From contig NZ_JBNAZM010000015.1 in NCBI RefSeq assembly GCF_051195215.1, forward strand, positions 35,377-99,376: a stretch of 64,000 bases of DNA, given 5' to 3'. The notes beneath the pieces were generated by a model. That model was given only the letters and a program-made list of their open reading frames with translations. It did no database searches and was not told the DNA's origin. Each line of letters starts with the position of its first letter. The stretch's first letter is position 1. Positions 39,593 to 47,546 of the stretch are shown piece by piece. Both the position numbers and the translations under genes were made by a program. Source of the DNA: Arhodomonas sp051195215. GTDB taxonomy: Bacteria > Pseudomonadota > Gammaproteobacteria > Nitrococcales > Nitrococcaceae.

Positions 39593-40030
39593 TCATGAGG
39601 CGATCCCCAGCAGGTGACGAACCGCGAACACGGTGACCATCGCCGTTGCGACGAACGTCACCACCGCGACCAGTGAACGCGGCGACAGCCGGCCCAGGCC
39701 GCAGACGCCGTGCCCGCTGGTGCAGCCGCTGCCGAGCCGCGTGCCGAAGCCCACCAGTACCCCGGCGATCAGCACGCCCCACCACGGCATTCCGGAGCGC
39801 AGTGCCGCACGCTCCGGCCACAGCACGAACACCAGCGCTGCGCCACCCAGCAGACCAGCGAGAAAGAGCAAGCGCCACACACGCTCCTCGCCGCGTTCCT
39901 CCATGGCCCCCGCCGCAATACCGCTGATACCGGCAATGCGCCCGTTCAACCACAACAGCAACGTGGCGGCAATTCCGATCAGCACTCCGCCGACCAGCGC
40001 AGGCCAGGGGTCGAATGCCGCGATACTCAT
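39593..40030 (-). CDS. YeeE/YedE thiosulfate-transporter-type membrane protein, first of a pair
   Basis: A 145-residue protein with four membrane helices. GFGTRLGSGCTSGHGVCGLGR with its two Cys is the signature of the YeeE/YedE (TsuA-like) half, in which cysteines relay thiosulfate through the membrane. ALVGGVLIGIAATLLLWLNG at the N-terminus also fits. Its start overlaps the end of the metallo-hydrolase gene by four bases, so they form one operon read leftwards. The stop codon touches fold-back element copy 3. Confidence 0.92.
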   Translation of the reverse strand: MSIAAFDPWPALVGGVLIGIAATLLLWLNGRIAGISGIAAGAMEERGEERVWRLLFLAGLLGGAALVFVLWPERAALRSGMPWWGVLIAGVLVGFGTRLGSGCTSGHGVCGLGRLSPRSLVAVVTFVATAMVTVFAVRHLLGIAS

Positions 40031-40929
40031 TGCTCCCCCCGCTCGTGGGTCTGGCTGAACGCATCGCCATGATTCAAGGGCACTTTGAGATACGCCGTGC
40101 CGTTGTTTTCCGGGCCGGGCAGCATGCCGCCGCGGATGTTGACCTGAATCGAGGGAATGATGAGCTGCGGCATTCCCAGCGTCCGGTCACGCTGCTGCCG
40201 GGTGGCCACGAACTCGGCCTCGCTGACCCCGTCATGGACGTGAATATTGTGCCGGCGCTGATCGCCGATGGTGGTCTCGTTGCGGTACTCGCGACCGCCG
40301 GGCCGATAATCATGGAGCACAAACAGCCGGGTGGACGCCGGAAGCTCGTAGAGGCGCTGGATGGAACGATAGAGTGTAGCGGCGTCGCCGCCCGGGAAGT
40401 CGCAGCGTGCGGTCCCACCATCCGGCATGAACAGGGTATCGCCACAGAAGGCGGCATCGCCGATCACGTAAGTCAGGCTGTCGGACGTATGCCCCGGCGT
40501 GGGGATGGCCTGCGCCGCCAGGCCGCCCACCTCGAAGCGCTCGTCGTCGGCGAATAGGTGATCGAATTGCGAGCCGTCGACGGGAAACGCATCGCCGAGA
40601 TTGTATACCCCGCGGAAATGGCGCTGTACCGCGCGGATGCCCACGCCGATTCCGGTTCGACCACCGAGCTCCCGCTGCACACGGCCACCGCCGGCGAGGT
40701 GGTCGGCATGCGCATGGGTCTCGAGCACCCACTCGACGCTCAGACCGGCATCCCGCACGAACCTCACGATTTCGTCCAGGCTGTCGGTGCCGATGCGACC
40801 GGAAGCCGCATCGTAGTCGAGCACTGCATCGATCACTGCAGCACGTCGAGTGGCCGAGTCCCAGGCAACGTAGGAGAACGTGGACGTGGGCTCGTGGAGG
40901 AAACGCTTCACTTCGGTACGCACCGCCAT
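40027..40929 (-). CDS. MBL-fold hydrolase, persulfide dioxygenase/Blh-like
   Basis: A 300-residue metallo-beta-lactamase-fold protein. THAHADHL (about 71-78), PTPGHTSDSLTYVIGD, the Asp in GDTLFMPDGGTARCDFPGGD and the HDYRPGG motif place it with the Blh/ETHE1-like persulfide dioxygenases, which oxidise glutathione persulfide to sulfite. The N-terminus TEVKRFLHEPTSTFSYVAWD is typical. In other bacteria such genes sit with YeeE/YedE genes and a BigR/SqrR repressor; here they share an operon and lie behind a perfect palindrome. No repressor gene of the ArsR type is adjacent. Confidence 0.93.
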   Translation of the reverse strand: MAVRTEVKRFLHEPTSTFSYVAWDSATRRAAVIDAVLDYDAASGRIGTDSLDEIVRFVRDAGLSVEWVLETHAHADHLAGGGRVQRELGGRTGIGVGIRAVQRHFRGVYNLGDAFPVDGSQFDHLFADDERFEVGGLAAQAIPTPGHTSDSLTYVIGDAAFCGDTLFMPDGGTARCDFPGGDAATLYRSIQRLYELPASTRLFVLHDYRPGGREYRNETTIGDQRRHNIHVHDGVSEAEFVATRQQRDRTLGMPQLIIPSIQVNIRGGMLPGPENNGTAYLKVPLNHGDAFSQTHERGEQ

Positions 40930-40955
40930 GATGGCCTCCGCCGGGGCTTAAATCT

Positions 40956-40979
40956 TATATGAATAAGGTTATTCATATA
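40956..40979. promoter_or_regulatory. perfect 11+2+11 palindrome, candidate BigR/SqrR-type operator
   Basis: TATATGAATAA-GG-TTATTCATATA lies 27 bp upstream of the hydrolase start, in a GC-rich genome. Size, AT content and position match operators of the sulfide/persulfide-responsive ArsR-family repressors that control Blh-YeeE operons. The assignment to that family is inferred. Confidence 0.7.
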
Positions 40980-41060
40980 TTGCATATAACGCAACAACCT
41001 TACATCGCAGGACACCTCGGCGTGCCGAGAAGCCCTGCGAGGCACATGAGACCCAACGTC

Positions 41061-41183
41061 TCCCACTTCGCGAGACCCGCCGCGGCTACGACACCGCAGC
41101 ATTCAGCGCCGAGCTGACCGCCGGTGCCATCACCGCCGCAGTGCTCATCCTTCAGGGTATGGCGTATCGCTGGGAAATGCTCA
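41061..41183 (+). pseudogene. possible remnant of a SulP-type sulfate permease N-terminus
   Basis: In the gap 40930-41329 one + frame reads YDTAAFSAELTAGAITAAVL followed by ILQGMAYRWEML. This resembles the start of SulP/SLC26 anion transporters (YDRxxLxxDLxAGLTVAxxLIPQGMAYA). There is no good start codon, and the frame then runs into unrelated sequence and stops at 41297. It fits the sulfur setting but is short. The remainder of the gap, apart from the palindrome and an AT-rich promoter-like stretch at 41298-41326, shows nothing. Confidence 0.35.
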
Positions 41184-41329
41184 CGCCGGATCGCGTGCAC
41201 CGTTTCACCGCCGCCGCTACCCCCCTCGGGGGCGAATCCGGGGAAGCGCCGTAACAACCGCCAACCGCCGTGCGAGCCAGGCGTCCAACGATCGTGACTT
41301 TTTTTATTAGCAGTGGTAAATATAGTGCC

Positions 41330-42019
41330 ATGGATACCCCCTTCGATGAGCTGAACGACTCGCTCGCACACCGCATCACCACGGGCCTGGCACGCCTTGG
41401 CGGCGCCATGCGCAGTCACGACTGGGCGCAAGCCTCGCCCGGGAACCTCACCCCCACCCAGGGCCAGATCATGGCGTTGCTCCGCGCCCGGGCCCCGCAG
41501 AATATGCGCCTCAAGGCAATCGCCGAGCAGCTCTCGGTGCGTCCGGCAACCGCCAGTCGAGCCGTGTCCACGCTCGTGCGGAAAGGCCTGGTCAGCAAGC
41601 AGCCCAGCCCCGACGATCAGCGCGCTGTCGCCCTGACGCTCACAGCCCGTGGCCGCGCTACCGCCGATGCCGTCGCGGGCTGGCCCGACTTCCTGCTGCG
41701 GGCAGTGGACGGTCTCTCCGAAACGGAGCAGGCGACGCTACTCACCGCGCTGATCAAGGTGATCCGTAACCTGCAGCTTGCCGGCGAGATCCCCGTGAAC
41801 CGATTGTGCGTGACCTGCCACTACTTCCGCCCGTACGCCCACGCGGACGCCGACACGCCCCATCACTGCGCGTTCGTGGATGCACCTTTCGGGGCGCACC
41901 ACCTGCGCCTCGACTGCCCGGAGCACGAGCCCGCGGCCGCATCGGAAGCGGCACGGCTGTGGTCGCGCTTCGCGGCGCCGCCATCATCGTCAACACACCG
42001 ACAAGGAGAGCCACGATGA
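41330..42019 (+). CDS. MarR-family regulator with a C-terminal Cys/His cluster
   Basis: About 229 residues from the ATG at 41330. The winged helix-turn-helix occupies about 20-150, with LTPTQGQIMALLRAR, LKAIAEQLSVRPATASRAVS and the wing SPDDQRAVALTLTARG. An extra tail holds CVTCHYFRPYAHADADTPHH, then C, and a last CPEHEP: four Cys and several His spaced as for binding a metal or Fe-S cluster, or as redox sensors. The stop overlaps the start of the next gene (ATGA), so it controls or senses something tied to that exported protein. An AT-rich stretch before the start probably holds its own operator. Confidence 0.85.
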   Translation: MDTPFDELNDSLAHRITTGLARLGGAMRSHDWAQASPGNLTPTQGQIMALLRARAPQNMRLKAIAEQLSVRPATASRAVSTLVRKGLVSKQPSPDDQRAVALTLTARGRATADAVAGWPDFLLRAVDGLSETEQATLLTALIKVIRNLQLAGEIPVNRLCVTCHYFRPYAHADADTPHHCAFVDAPFGAHHLRLDCPEHEPAAASEAARLWSRFAAPPSSSTHRQGEPR

Positions 42020-42765
42020 CCACCCGACTCCGCCAGCCCTGGCCCGTTACAGCTACCGCCGTGCTCGCCGCAACGCTCGCGGGCGCAGTCCACGCTCACA
42101 GCATCGAGGCCGAGGATGGCGACGCCGAAGCCGCCTTCGACGTCGTTCACGCCCGCGTCAGCGCCGACGGCCCACACCTGGTCTTTCGCATGGCCGTGAG
42201 CGATGACGCCGGCACCAGCAAGCCCACGGCCACCGGCGAGCTCGCCGGCAGCGACGTGTTCTCCTACGTCTGGCCTACCGGCCTGGACACCAGCGAGGTC
42301 GGCTTCGGCGAGGATCAGGGTATTCTCGCCATGGCCGTGACCGCACACCCCGATTTCGACGACACACCATTGTTCGACGAGAACGGCGACGGCAATCTCG
42401 ACAACGACGGCAACGTCTGGCACAGCCATTGGGTGGTACTGGTACCGGACGAGGCCTGTGGCGACGGCGCGCTCAAGGTCAAGGACATTCCCGAAGGCTC
42501 CGATCCCAAGCTGCCGCCCACCTGGCCGGGGCTGCCGATCTTCATCGACAGCCCCGGGTATTCACCGGTAATCGGTGAGGAGACCGTGCGCGTCCGCGCC
42601 CCCTTCGGCGATGCCGAGCGCCTGGTGGACACCAGCTACGACGCCGTGACCGCCGGCCTGCGGGTCAACGAGAGCGTGCATGCGCCATTGCTGTGCGTGG
42701 TCGATGTCTTCGACGTCGCCTCCGGTGATCTGAGTCAGCCGGGTCGGGTGACGAGCGGCGAGTGA
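42016..42765 (+). CDS. exported protein of unknown function, co-transcribed with the MarR-type regulator
   Basis: A 249-residue protein from the ATG at 42016 (AAGGAGAG upstream). A signal peptide (VTATAVLAATLAGAVHAHS) ends near residue 28. The mature part begins with SIEAEDGDAEAAFDVVHARV and has an acidic loop DENGDGNLDNDGN (about 120) resembling a single calcium-binding EF-hand loop, then VWHSHWVVLVPDEACGDGAL. It has two Cys. I do not recognise an enzyme. Coupling by ATGA to a regulator with a Cys/His cluster suggests a stress- or metal-related periplasmic role, but this is inference. Confidence 0.7.
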   Translation: MTTRLRQPWPVTATAVLAATLAGAVHAHSIEAEDGDAEAAFDVVHARVSADGPHLVFRMAVSDDAGTSKPTATGELAGSDVFSYVWPTGLDTSEVGFGEDQGILAMAVTAHPDFDDTPLFDENGDGNLDNDGNVWHSHWVVLVPDEACGDGALKVKDIPEGSDPKLPPTWPGLPIFIDSPGYSPVIGEETVRVRAPFGDAERLVDTSYDAVTAGLRVNESVHAPLLCVVDVFDVASGDLSQPGRVTSGE

Positions 42766-42787
42766 CGAACGGGCCGAAATGCCCATT

Positions 42788-42831
42788 GCCCGGGGGAGCG
42801 CCGGCCGGCAGGCGTGCGCGCTCTCCCGGGC
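42788..42831 (+). terminator. probable terminator hairpin after the MarR operon
   Basis: A 14-bp stem (GCCCGGGGGAGCGC with GCGCTCTCCCGGGC, one G-T pair) lies 22 bases after the stop at 42765. Only a short TCTGT follows, so its strength is uncertain. Confidence 0.55.
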
Positions 42832-42876
42832 GTCTGTAACGACGCCCTTGACGAGGCGATGAGCTTTGTCTAGATT

Positions 42877-42890
42877 TTAGATCGATCCAA
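42877..42890. promoter_or_regulatory. candidate LacI-family operator upstream of the regulator gene
   Basis: TTAGATCGATCCAA is a near-palindrome with a central CG, as in LacI/GalR operators. It is shared (10 of 14 positions) with TTAGATCGTTCTAA in front of dctP. Its place 53 bp before the regulator start suggests autoregulation. Confidence 0.6.
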
Positions 42891-42942
42891 CACTTCGATC
42901 GCGGCTTTACGACACGTGCTCGCCCAGGAGGAGACTCGCCCT

Positions 42943-43986
42943 GTGAATCGCCCGCTCGCGCACAAACGATCCGGCCAACGCGTGACGCTTCAGGATCTCG
43001 CCGCCCACGCCGGGGTTTCGCGCTCGACCGTCTCCCTGGTGCTGCGCGGCAGCCCGCTGGTCGCTGACGACACCCGCGAGCGGGTCAAGGCATCCATCGC
43101 CGCGCTCGGCTACATCTACAATCGCGGTGCCGCCACGCTACGCTCCCGGCGTACCTACACTGTCGGCCTGCTCGTCTGCGACGTGACCAACCCTTTCTTC
43201 GCCGAGCTCACCGCCGGTGTCGACGCCGCGTTGGATCGGCACGGCTACGTCGCCTTCCTCGCCAACACCGGCGAGTCGCCGGAACGCCAGCGGCGCTTCA
43301 TCGAGCGCATGCGCGAACAGCACGTGGATGCCATCGTCATCTGCCCGGCGGACGGCATGCCGAAGTCGTTCGTGGACGAATCATCGGCATGGGAAACGCC
43401 CTGTGTGCAGGTATTGCGCTACCTGCGCGGCCACGACGAGGACTACGCCGGGCCCGATTACCTGATGGGTGCCGACATCGCCACCGAGCACCTGATCAAG
43501 CGCGGTCACACGCGCATCGCCTTCATCGGCGGCGACACCCGGCATTCGGCGACCCGCGAGCGCTACGCCGGCTACCGCCAGGCGCTCGCCCGCCACGGCC
43601 TGGACTACGAGCGCATCCTGCATACACCGCTCACCCGGCGCGAGGGCGCGGCAGCGGTAGCCGACCTGCTCGACGCCGAGACGCCGGCGACGGCAGCGCT
43701 GTGCTACAACGACGTGGTCGCCTTCGGCGCCATGCTGGGACTGCAGAGTCGGGGCATCACCCCGGGCGAGGGATTCGCCGTGGTCGGCTTCGACGACGTG
43801 CAAGAGGCCGCCCTCACCCGGCCAGCCCTGACGACGGTCTCCACCAATGCATTTCAGATAGGCGAAGAGGCCGCACGTCTGGCGTTGCGCCGCATCGACC
43901 GCCGCGGCGAGGCCCATGAGCGCGTCGTGCTTCCGCCGCGCCTTATCGTCCGCCAGTCCTGCGGGCGCCCGCACGACGAGCACTGA
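42943..43986 (+). CDS. LacI-family transcriptional regulator
   Basis: About 347 residues from the GTG at 42943, which has AGGAGGAG nine bases upstream; another GTG at 42916 lies before that ribosome site and is unlikely. The helix-turn-helix VTLQDLAAHAGVSRSTVSLV (about 15-34) and the hinge helix IAALGYIYNRGAATLRSR are classical. A periplasmic-binding-protein-like sugar-acid sensor domain follows (VGLLVCDVTNPFFAELTAGV, RIAFIGGDTRHS). It is similar in type to GntR/IdnR-like repressors. It precedes the TRAP-gluconate cluster and probably represses it through the two TTAGATCG sites. Confidence 0.93.
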   Translation: MNRPLAHKRSGQRVTLQDLAAHAGVSRSTVSLVLRGSPLVADDTRERVKASIAALGYIYNRGAATLRSRRTYTVGLLVCDVTNPFFAELTAGVDAALDRHGYVAFLANTGESPERQRRFIERMREQHVDAIVICPADGMPKSFVDESSAWETPCVQVLRYLRGHDEDYAGPDYLMGADIATEHLIKRGHTRIAFIGGDTRHSATRERYAGYRQALARHGLDYERILHTPLTRREGAAAVADLLDAETPATAALCYNDVVAFGAMLGLQSRGITPGEGFAVVGFDDVQEAALTRPALTTVSTNAFQIGEEAARLALRRIDRRGEAHERVVLPPRLIVRQSCGRPHDEH

Positions 43987-44056
43987 GTGGCATCCGCCGC
44001 ACCGTAGCGGCGACCAGGGAATCGCAGGGACGAACCGGTTCTTTTTTGCATACTAA

Positions 44057-44070
44057 TTAGATCGTTCTAA
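44057..44070. promoter_or_regulatory. candidate LacI-family operator upstream of dctP
   Basis: TTAGATCGTTCTAA is an almost perfect palindrome 43 bp before the dctP start. It matches the site in front of the LacI-family gene, so both probably bind that protein. Confidence 0.65.
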
Positions 44071-44373
44071 AAGCAAGGATCCGGCACGGATCCGAACGAG
44101 GAGGTAGAGAGCCATGCAAATGATCAGTCTGCGCAAGGCCATTGGCGGGGCGATCGCTGCCGCGATACTGACCGCCGCCGCGGCGCCGACCCACGCCCTG
44201 GAGCTGCGCTTCGGCCACGGCGGCACCGAGGACACCGCCTATCACGCTGGTGCCAAGCGCTTCCAGGAGGCACTCGAGTCCGCCAGCGACGGCGACCTCT
44301 CGGTCACCATCCTGCCCAACTCCGTGCTCGGGCACGAAACCGAGATGTTCGAGCAGCAGATGGCCGGCGCATG

Positions 44374-44642
44374 AGGGTCTGGTGCCGGTCGAATCGCGTT
44401 TGCGTTGGGCCGAGACATCGCATCCGGCAAGGCGCGCGCCGCCGCGCTGGGCTGATTGCCCAGTCAAGGCGTGCAACGCCGCCGGGGCGGTGTCTCGGCC
44501 CAACCCGAAGGGAAGCTACCAGGCAGCGCGCAGCCCGGCGTTGCTCGTCACTTATTGGCAGTCAGCCAACTGCGCTCCTCGCGCCTTGTTCTGCACGCTG
44601 CCTGGTAGCTTCGCAGACGCGATTCGACCGGCACCAGACCCT
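44374..44642. mobile_element. fold-back element copy 4 (269 bp) inserted in dctP
   Basis: The terminal arms AGGGTCTGGTGCCGGTCGAA.. pair over 26 bp without mismatch, then continue. Left inner stem: GTTGGGCCGAGACA (44404-44417) with 44491-44504, 14 of 14. Right inner stem: AAGCTACCAGGCAGCG (44513-44528) with 44596-44611, 16 of 16. Cores: GGCAAGGCGCGCG and GTGCAACGCCGCCG on the left; GCGTTGCTCGTCAC and GCGCTCCTCGCGCCTTG on the right. Mini-hairpins are CTGGGC-tgatt-GCCCAG and TTGGC-agtca-GCCAA. Direct target duplication cannot be fixed from the flanks. Confidence 0.88.
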
Positions 44643-45308
44643 AAACATCTCCATCATCAATCCGGGGCTCATCACCGACTTCTCGCCCACGGCCAACGTC
44701 TTCTCCATCCCCTTCATGTACCGCGACGTGGCGCACTGGCGGACGGTGCTCACCGGTGGCGTGGGCCGGGAGATCGCCGGGCGCATCGAGGACGAGACGG
44801 GCGTGCGCGTGATCGGCTTCTTCGGCGGCGGCACCCGCCAGATCGTCAGCCGACGGCCGCTCGAAAGCCTGACCGACCTCGAGGGCATGAAGCTGCGCAC
44901 CAACCCCACCGACCCGCTGATTGCCGCCTGGAAAGCCCTGGGCGCGGAGCCCACCGTGATGGCGTGGAAAGAGATCTACACCGGCCTGCAGCTCGGCGCC
45001 ATCGACGGTCTGCTCAACGAGGCGGAGTGGATCCACCGCATGCGCTTCCACGAGGTGGCACCGCACATCGGGCTCTCCCGGCACGACATCACCGTGCGGC
45101 TGCTCACCATCTCCGGGGCAACCTGGCAGCGGCTGAACGACGCACAGCGCGAGCAGGTCCAGGCCGCGGCCAGGGAGGCCGCCGGTTACGCCCGCGAGGT
45201 GCAGCTGCGCCAGGACCGGGAGGCCCTGGACACCCTGGTCGAGGAGGGCGCGACGCTGCACGAGCTCGACCGCGAGCGGATGAAGACCATGGTGCGCGAG
45301 CCACTCGC

Positions 45309-45577
45309 TAGGGCCTGCTTCTACCTGCCAAATGCGTCGCGTTGCGGCTGACATCCGACTAGGCAAGGCGCGAGGAGCGAAGTTTAGTGATTCTAAATGA
45401 GCGACGAGCAACGCCGCGTAGGCGGATGTCAGCCGCAACCCAAAGGGCCGGGGCCCTTGTCGACCAATACCGCGTTGGCGCTCGCTTATGTAGCGATGCT
45501 ACACCGCGCTCACGCCGCCTTGTCTTGCCCGACAAGGGCCCCGGCGCGACGTATTCGGCAGGTAGAAGCAGGCCCTA
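45309..45577. mobile_element. fold-back element copy 5 (269 bp) inserted in dctP
   Basis: The terminal arms TAGGGCCTGCTTCTACCTGC.. pair over about 33 bp with two differences. Left inner stem: TTGCGGCTGACATCCG (45342-45357) with 45423-45438, 16 of 16. Right inner stem: GCCGGGGCCCTTGTCG (45447-45462) with 45530-45545, 16 of 16. Cores: GGCAAGGCGCGAGGAGCG and GAGCGACGAGCAACGCCG on the left, the cleanest copy. Mini-hairpins are TTTAG-tgatt-CTAAA and TGTAGC-gat-GCTACA. It is the second insertion in the same gene, 666 bp after copy 4. Confidence 0.88.
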
Positions 45578-45688
45578 CTCATCGAGGATATGGCGCTCAC
45601 CGAGCTCCACGCAAAGATCGTCAACGCGAAGTAGCCGGCAACGCCGGTCCGCCGCTGGCGGGCCGGCGACCCCACTGCGGAGGTCACC

Positions 45689-46243
45689 ATGCGAGCCACC
45701 CTGCATGGCCTGCGAGGTTTCAACGACACCCTGGAGCGGGTTCTGCGCGCGTTGCTGCTGCTCCTGCTGGCGACGTTCTTCGTGCTCGTGCTCTACCAGA
45801 TCGCGAGCCGCAACCTGAGCGCGCTGCCCCGCATCTACTGGACCGGGGAAATGAGCCGGTTCGCCTTCCAGTGGATGGTGATGCTGGGCACGGCGCTGGG
45901 CGTCCGCCACGCCGATCACTTCGTGCTCGAGGCCTTTCTGGCGCGCAGCCGACTCGCCCGCATGAGCCACGGTGTGCGCGAGCTCTCCTTTATCGCCATG
46001 GGCGTTCTCTTCGTCTACTACGGCTGGGATTTCGCCGTCTCCGGGCTGCGCCGCACCTTCACGGCAGCCGGTTTGCCCATGGTCTACGTCTACTCCGCGT
46101 TCGTCGTCTGCGGCGCGCTCACCCTGCTGTTCGCCATGGCGCGCACGCTAGCCGCTCTGTGCGACGGCCTCGAGACACTGCCCCCACAAGCGCCGGACGC
46201 CGAGCCGGCGATTACCCCGGAGGGGCCCCATGATCTCCGCTGA
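45689..46243 (+). CDS. TRAP transporter small membrane subunit DctQ-type
   Basis: A 184-residue protein with four membrane helices. Helix 1 reads LLLLLLATFFVLVLYQIASR. YWTGEMSRFAFQWMVMLGTA contains the conserved W..E.....W pattern of DctQ proteins, and GVRHADHFVLEAFLARS follows. The ribosome site is GGAGG. It pairs with the large DctM-type subunit, whose start lies within its last codons (14-base overlap). The sodium-driven complex imports an organic acid delivered by the binding protein; neighbours suggest a sugar acid such as gluconate or 2-ketogluconate. This subunit is intact although the binding-protein gene is broken. Confidence 0.92.
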   Translation: MRATLHGLRGFNDTLERVLRALLLLLLATFFVLVLYQIASRNLSALPRIYWTGEMSRFAFQWMVMLGTALGVRHADHFVLEAFLARSRLARMSHGVRELSFIAMGVLFVYYGWDFAVSGLRRTFTAAGLPMVYVYSAFVVCGALTLLFAMARTLAALCDGLETLPPQAPDAEPAITPEGPHDLR

Positions 46244-47537
46244 GTGGTGGCCGCTGCTGCCCTGGCTGCTGTTCGTCGGCCTGGGCATGCTCATCGTGGC
46301 GGGCGTGCCCATCGCCATCGCGCTGGTGCTCGTCTCCTTCACCGTGATCACCCTGGACCCGCGCCTCACCCCCTGGGTGCTTTTCCAGCGGATGTACTAC
46401 GGCATGGATTCGTTCGTGCTGCTCGCCGTGCCGCTGTTCCTGCTGGCGGGCAATCTCATGAACGCCGCGCGCATCACTGACCGGCTCATCGCCCTGTGCC
46501 TCAACCTGGTGGGCCATCTGCGCGGTGCCCTCGCTCACGTGAACGTGCTGGTGAGCATGCTCTTCGCCGGCGTCTCCGGCTCGTCCACCGCCGACAGCGC
46601 CGGCGTGGGCACGGTGCTGATCCCCGCCATGAAGCGCGAGCGTTACCCCTCGGATTTCGCGGTGGCGGTCACGGCGGCCTCGTCGGTGATGGGCATCGTG
46701 ATCCCGCCGTCGATCAACATGATCGTCTGGGGTGCGCTTACCAACACCTCCATCGCGGGGCTCTTTCTCGGCGGCATCGTGCCCGGTGTGCTCATCGGCG
46801 GCGCCCAGCTCGCGCTCAACATGGGCTACGTACGGCGCTACGACATCCCGGTGCGCCAGCGCGCCTCCCTGCGCACCCTGTTCGCCTCGGGCAAGGACGG
46901 GGTACTGGCCGGCGGCATTCCCGTGCTCATCATCGGCGGTATCACGCTCGGCATCGTCACGCCCACCGAGGCGGCGGTCATCGCTGTGCTGTACGCGCTC
47001 ATTCTCGGCTTTACGGTCTACCGCGAGCTGACGCCGGCAAGCGTACTCGACGCGTCCACGGACACCGTGCGTTTGTGTTCGCTGTCGCTCTTCAGCCTGG
47101 TGGCAGCGGCCATCTTCGGCTACCTGATCAGCTTCTACCGCGTGCCGCCCAAGCTCATGGCCGGGATCGACATTACCGATCCCACCGTGCTGCTGCTCGT
47201 CATGGCCGCGGTCATGGTGCTGATCGGCACGTTCATGGACTCCCTGCCCGCCATGGCGATTCTCGCCCCGCTGTTCCAGCCGCTGATGCTCAACGCCGGC
47301 GTCCACCCCGTCCACTTCGGCGTGGTCGGCGTCATGGCTCTGGGCCTGGGGTTGATCACGCCGCCCTACGGCCTGTGCCTGATGATCTCCGCCAAGATCG
47401 GCGGTATTCCCATGCTACGGGCGCTCGCCACCACCGGGCTCTACCTGGCGGTGATGCTCGCCGTGATGCTCCTGGTGATCCTCTTCCCCGGGCTCGTGTT
47501 ATCCATACCGCGACTGCTCGCCCCCAACTTCGTTTAG
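46230..47537 (+). CDS. TRAP transporter large membrane subunit DctM-type
   Basis: A 435-residue protein with about twelve membrane helices. Helical-hairpin motifs of the DctM/ion-transporter superfamily are clear: FAGVSGSSTADSAGVGTVLI (about 111-130) and VMGIVIPPSINMIVWGALT (about 153-171) in the first half, ALGLGLITPPYGLCLMISAK in the second. These form the sodium and substrate site of the elevator-type transporter. The length is normal. It follows dctQ with a 14-base overlap. Confidence 0.95.
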   Translation: MISAEWWPLLPWLLFVGLGMLIVAGVPIAIALVLVSFTVITLDPRLTPWVLFQRMYYGMDSFVLLAVPLFLLAGNLMNAARITDRLIALCLNLVGHLRGALAHVNVLVSMLFAGVSGSSTADSAGVGTVLIPAMKRERYPSDFAVAVTAASSVMGIVIPPSINMIVWGALTNTSIAGLFLGGIVPGVLIGGAQLALNMGYVRRYDIPVRQRASLRTLFASGKDGVLAGGIPVLIIGGITLGIVTPTEAAVIAVLYALILGFTVYRELTPASVLDASTDTVRLCSLSLFSLVAAAIFGYLISFYRVPPKLMAGIDITDPTVLLLVMAAVMVLIGTFMDSLPAMAILAPLFQPLMLNAGVHPVHFGVVGVMALGLGLITPPYGLCLMISAKIGGIPMLRALATTGLYLAVMLAVMLLVILFPGLVLSIPRLLAPNFV

Positions 47538-47546
47538 AGGTACGCA

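Larger units (their letters stand above)
44114..45634 (+). pseudogene. TRAP transporter substrate-binding protein gene, broken by two fold-back elements
   Basis: The three pieces add up to a full DctP-type binding protein. Piece 1 (44114-44371) has a signal peptide, LELRFGHGGTEDTAYHAGAK and ends EMFEQQMAGA before a TGA made by the element. Piece 2 (44644-45309) starts NISIINPGLITDFSPTANVF and includes GMKLRTNPTDPLIAAWKALG, the substrate-binding Arg signature. Piece 3 (45578-45634) ends ALTELHAKIVNAK. The elements at 44374-44642 and 45309-45577 separate them. Without the elements a ~320-residue protein would result. The downstream membrane subunits are intact. As it stands the importer should lack its binding protein, unless another is used. 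Confidence 0.9.

Noticed and set aside
44371..45351. A 326-residue ORF starting inside fold-back copy 4 and running through the middle of dctP
   Set aside because: Its first 90 codons are read from the non-coding element; the rest is the central dctP piece. It is a chance fusion, not a gene.
45309..45577. Exact target-site duplication of the fold-back elements
   Set aside because: CTA- and TA-like flanks recur, but at the dctP insertion no duplication length both matches the flanks and restores the reading frame, so I do not claim one.
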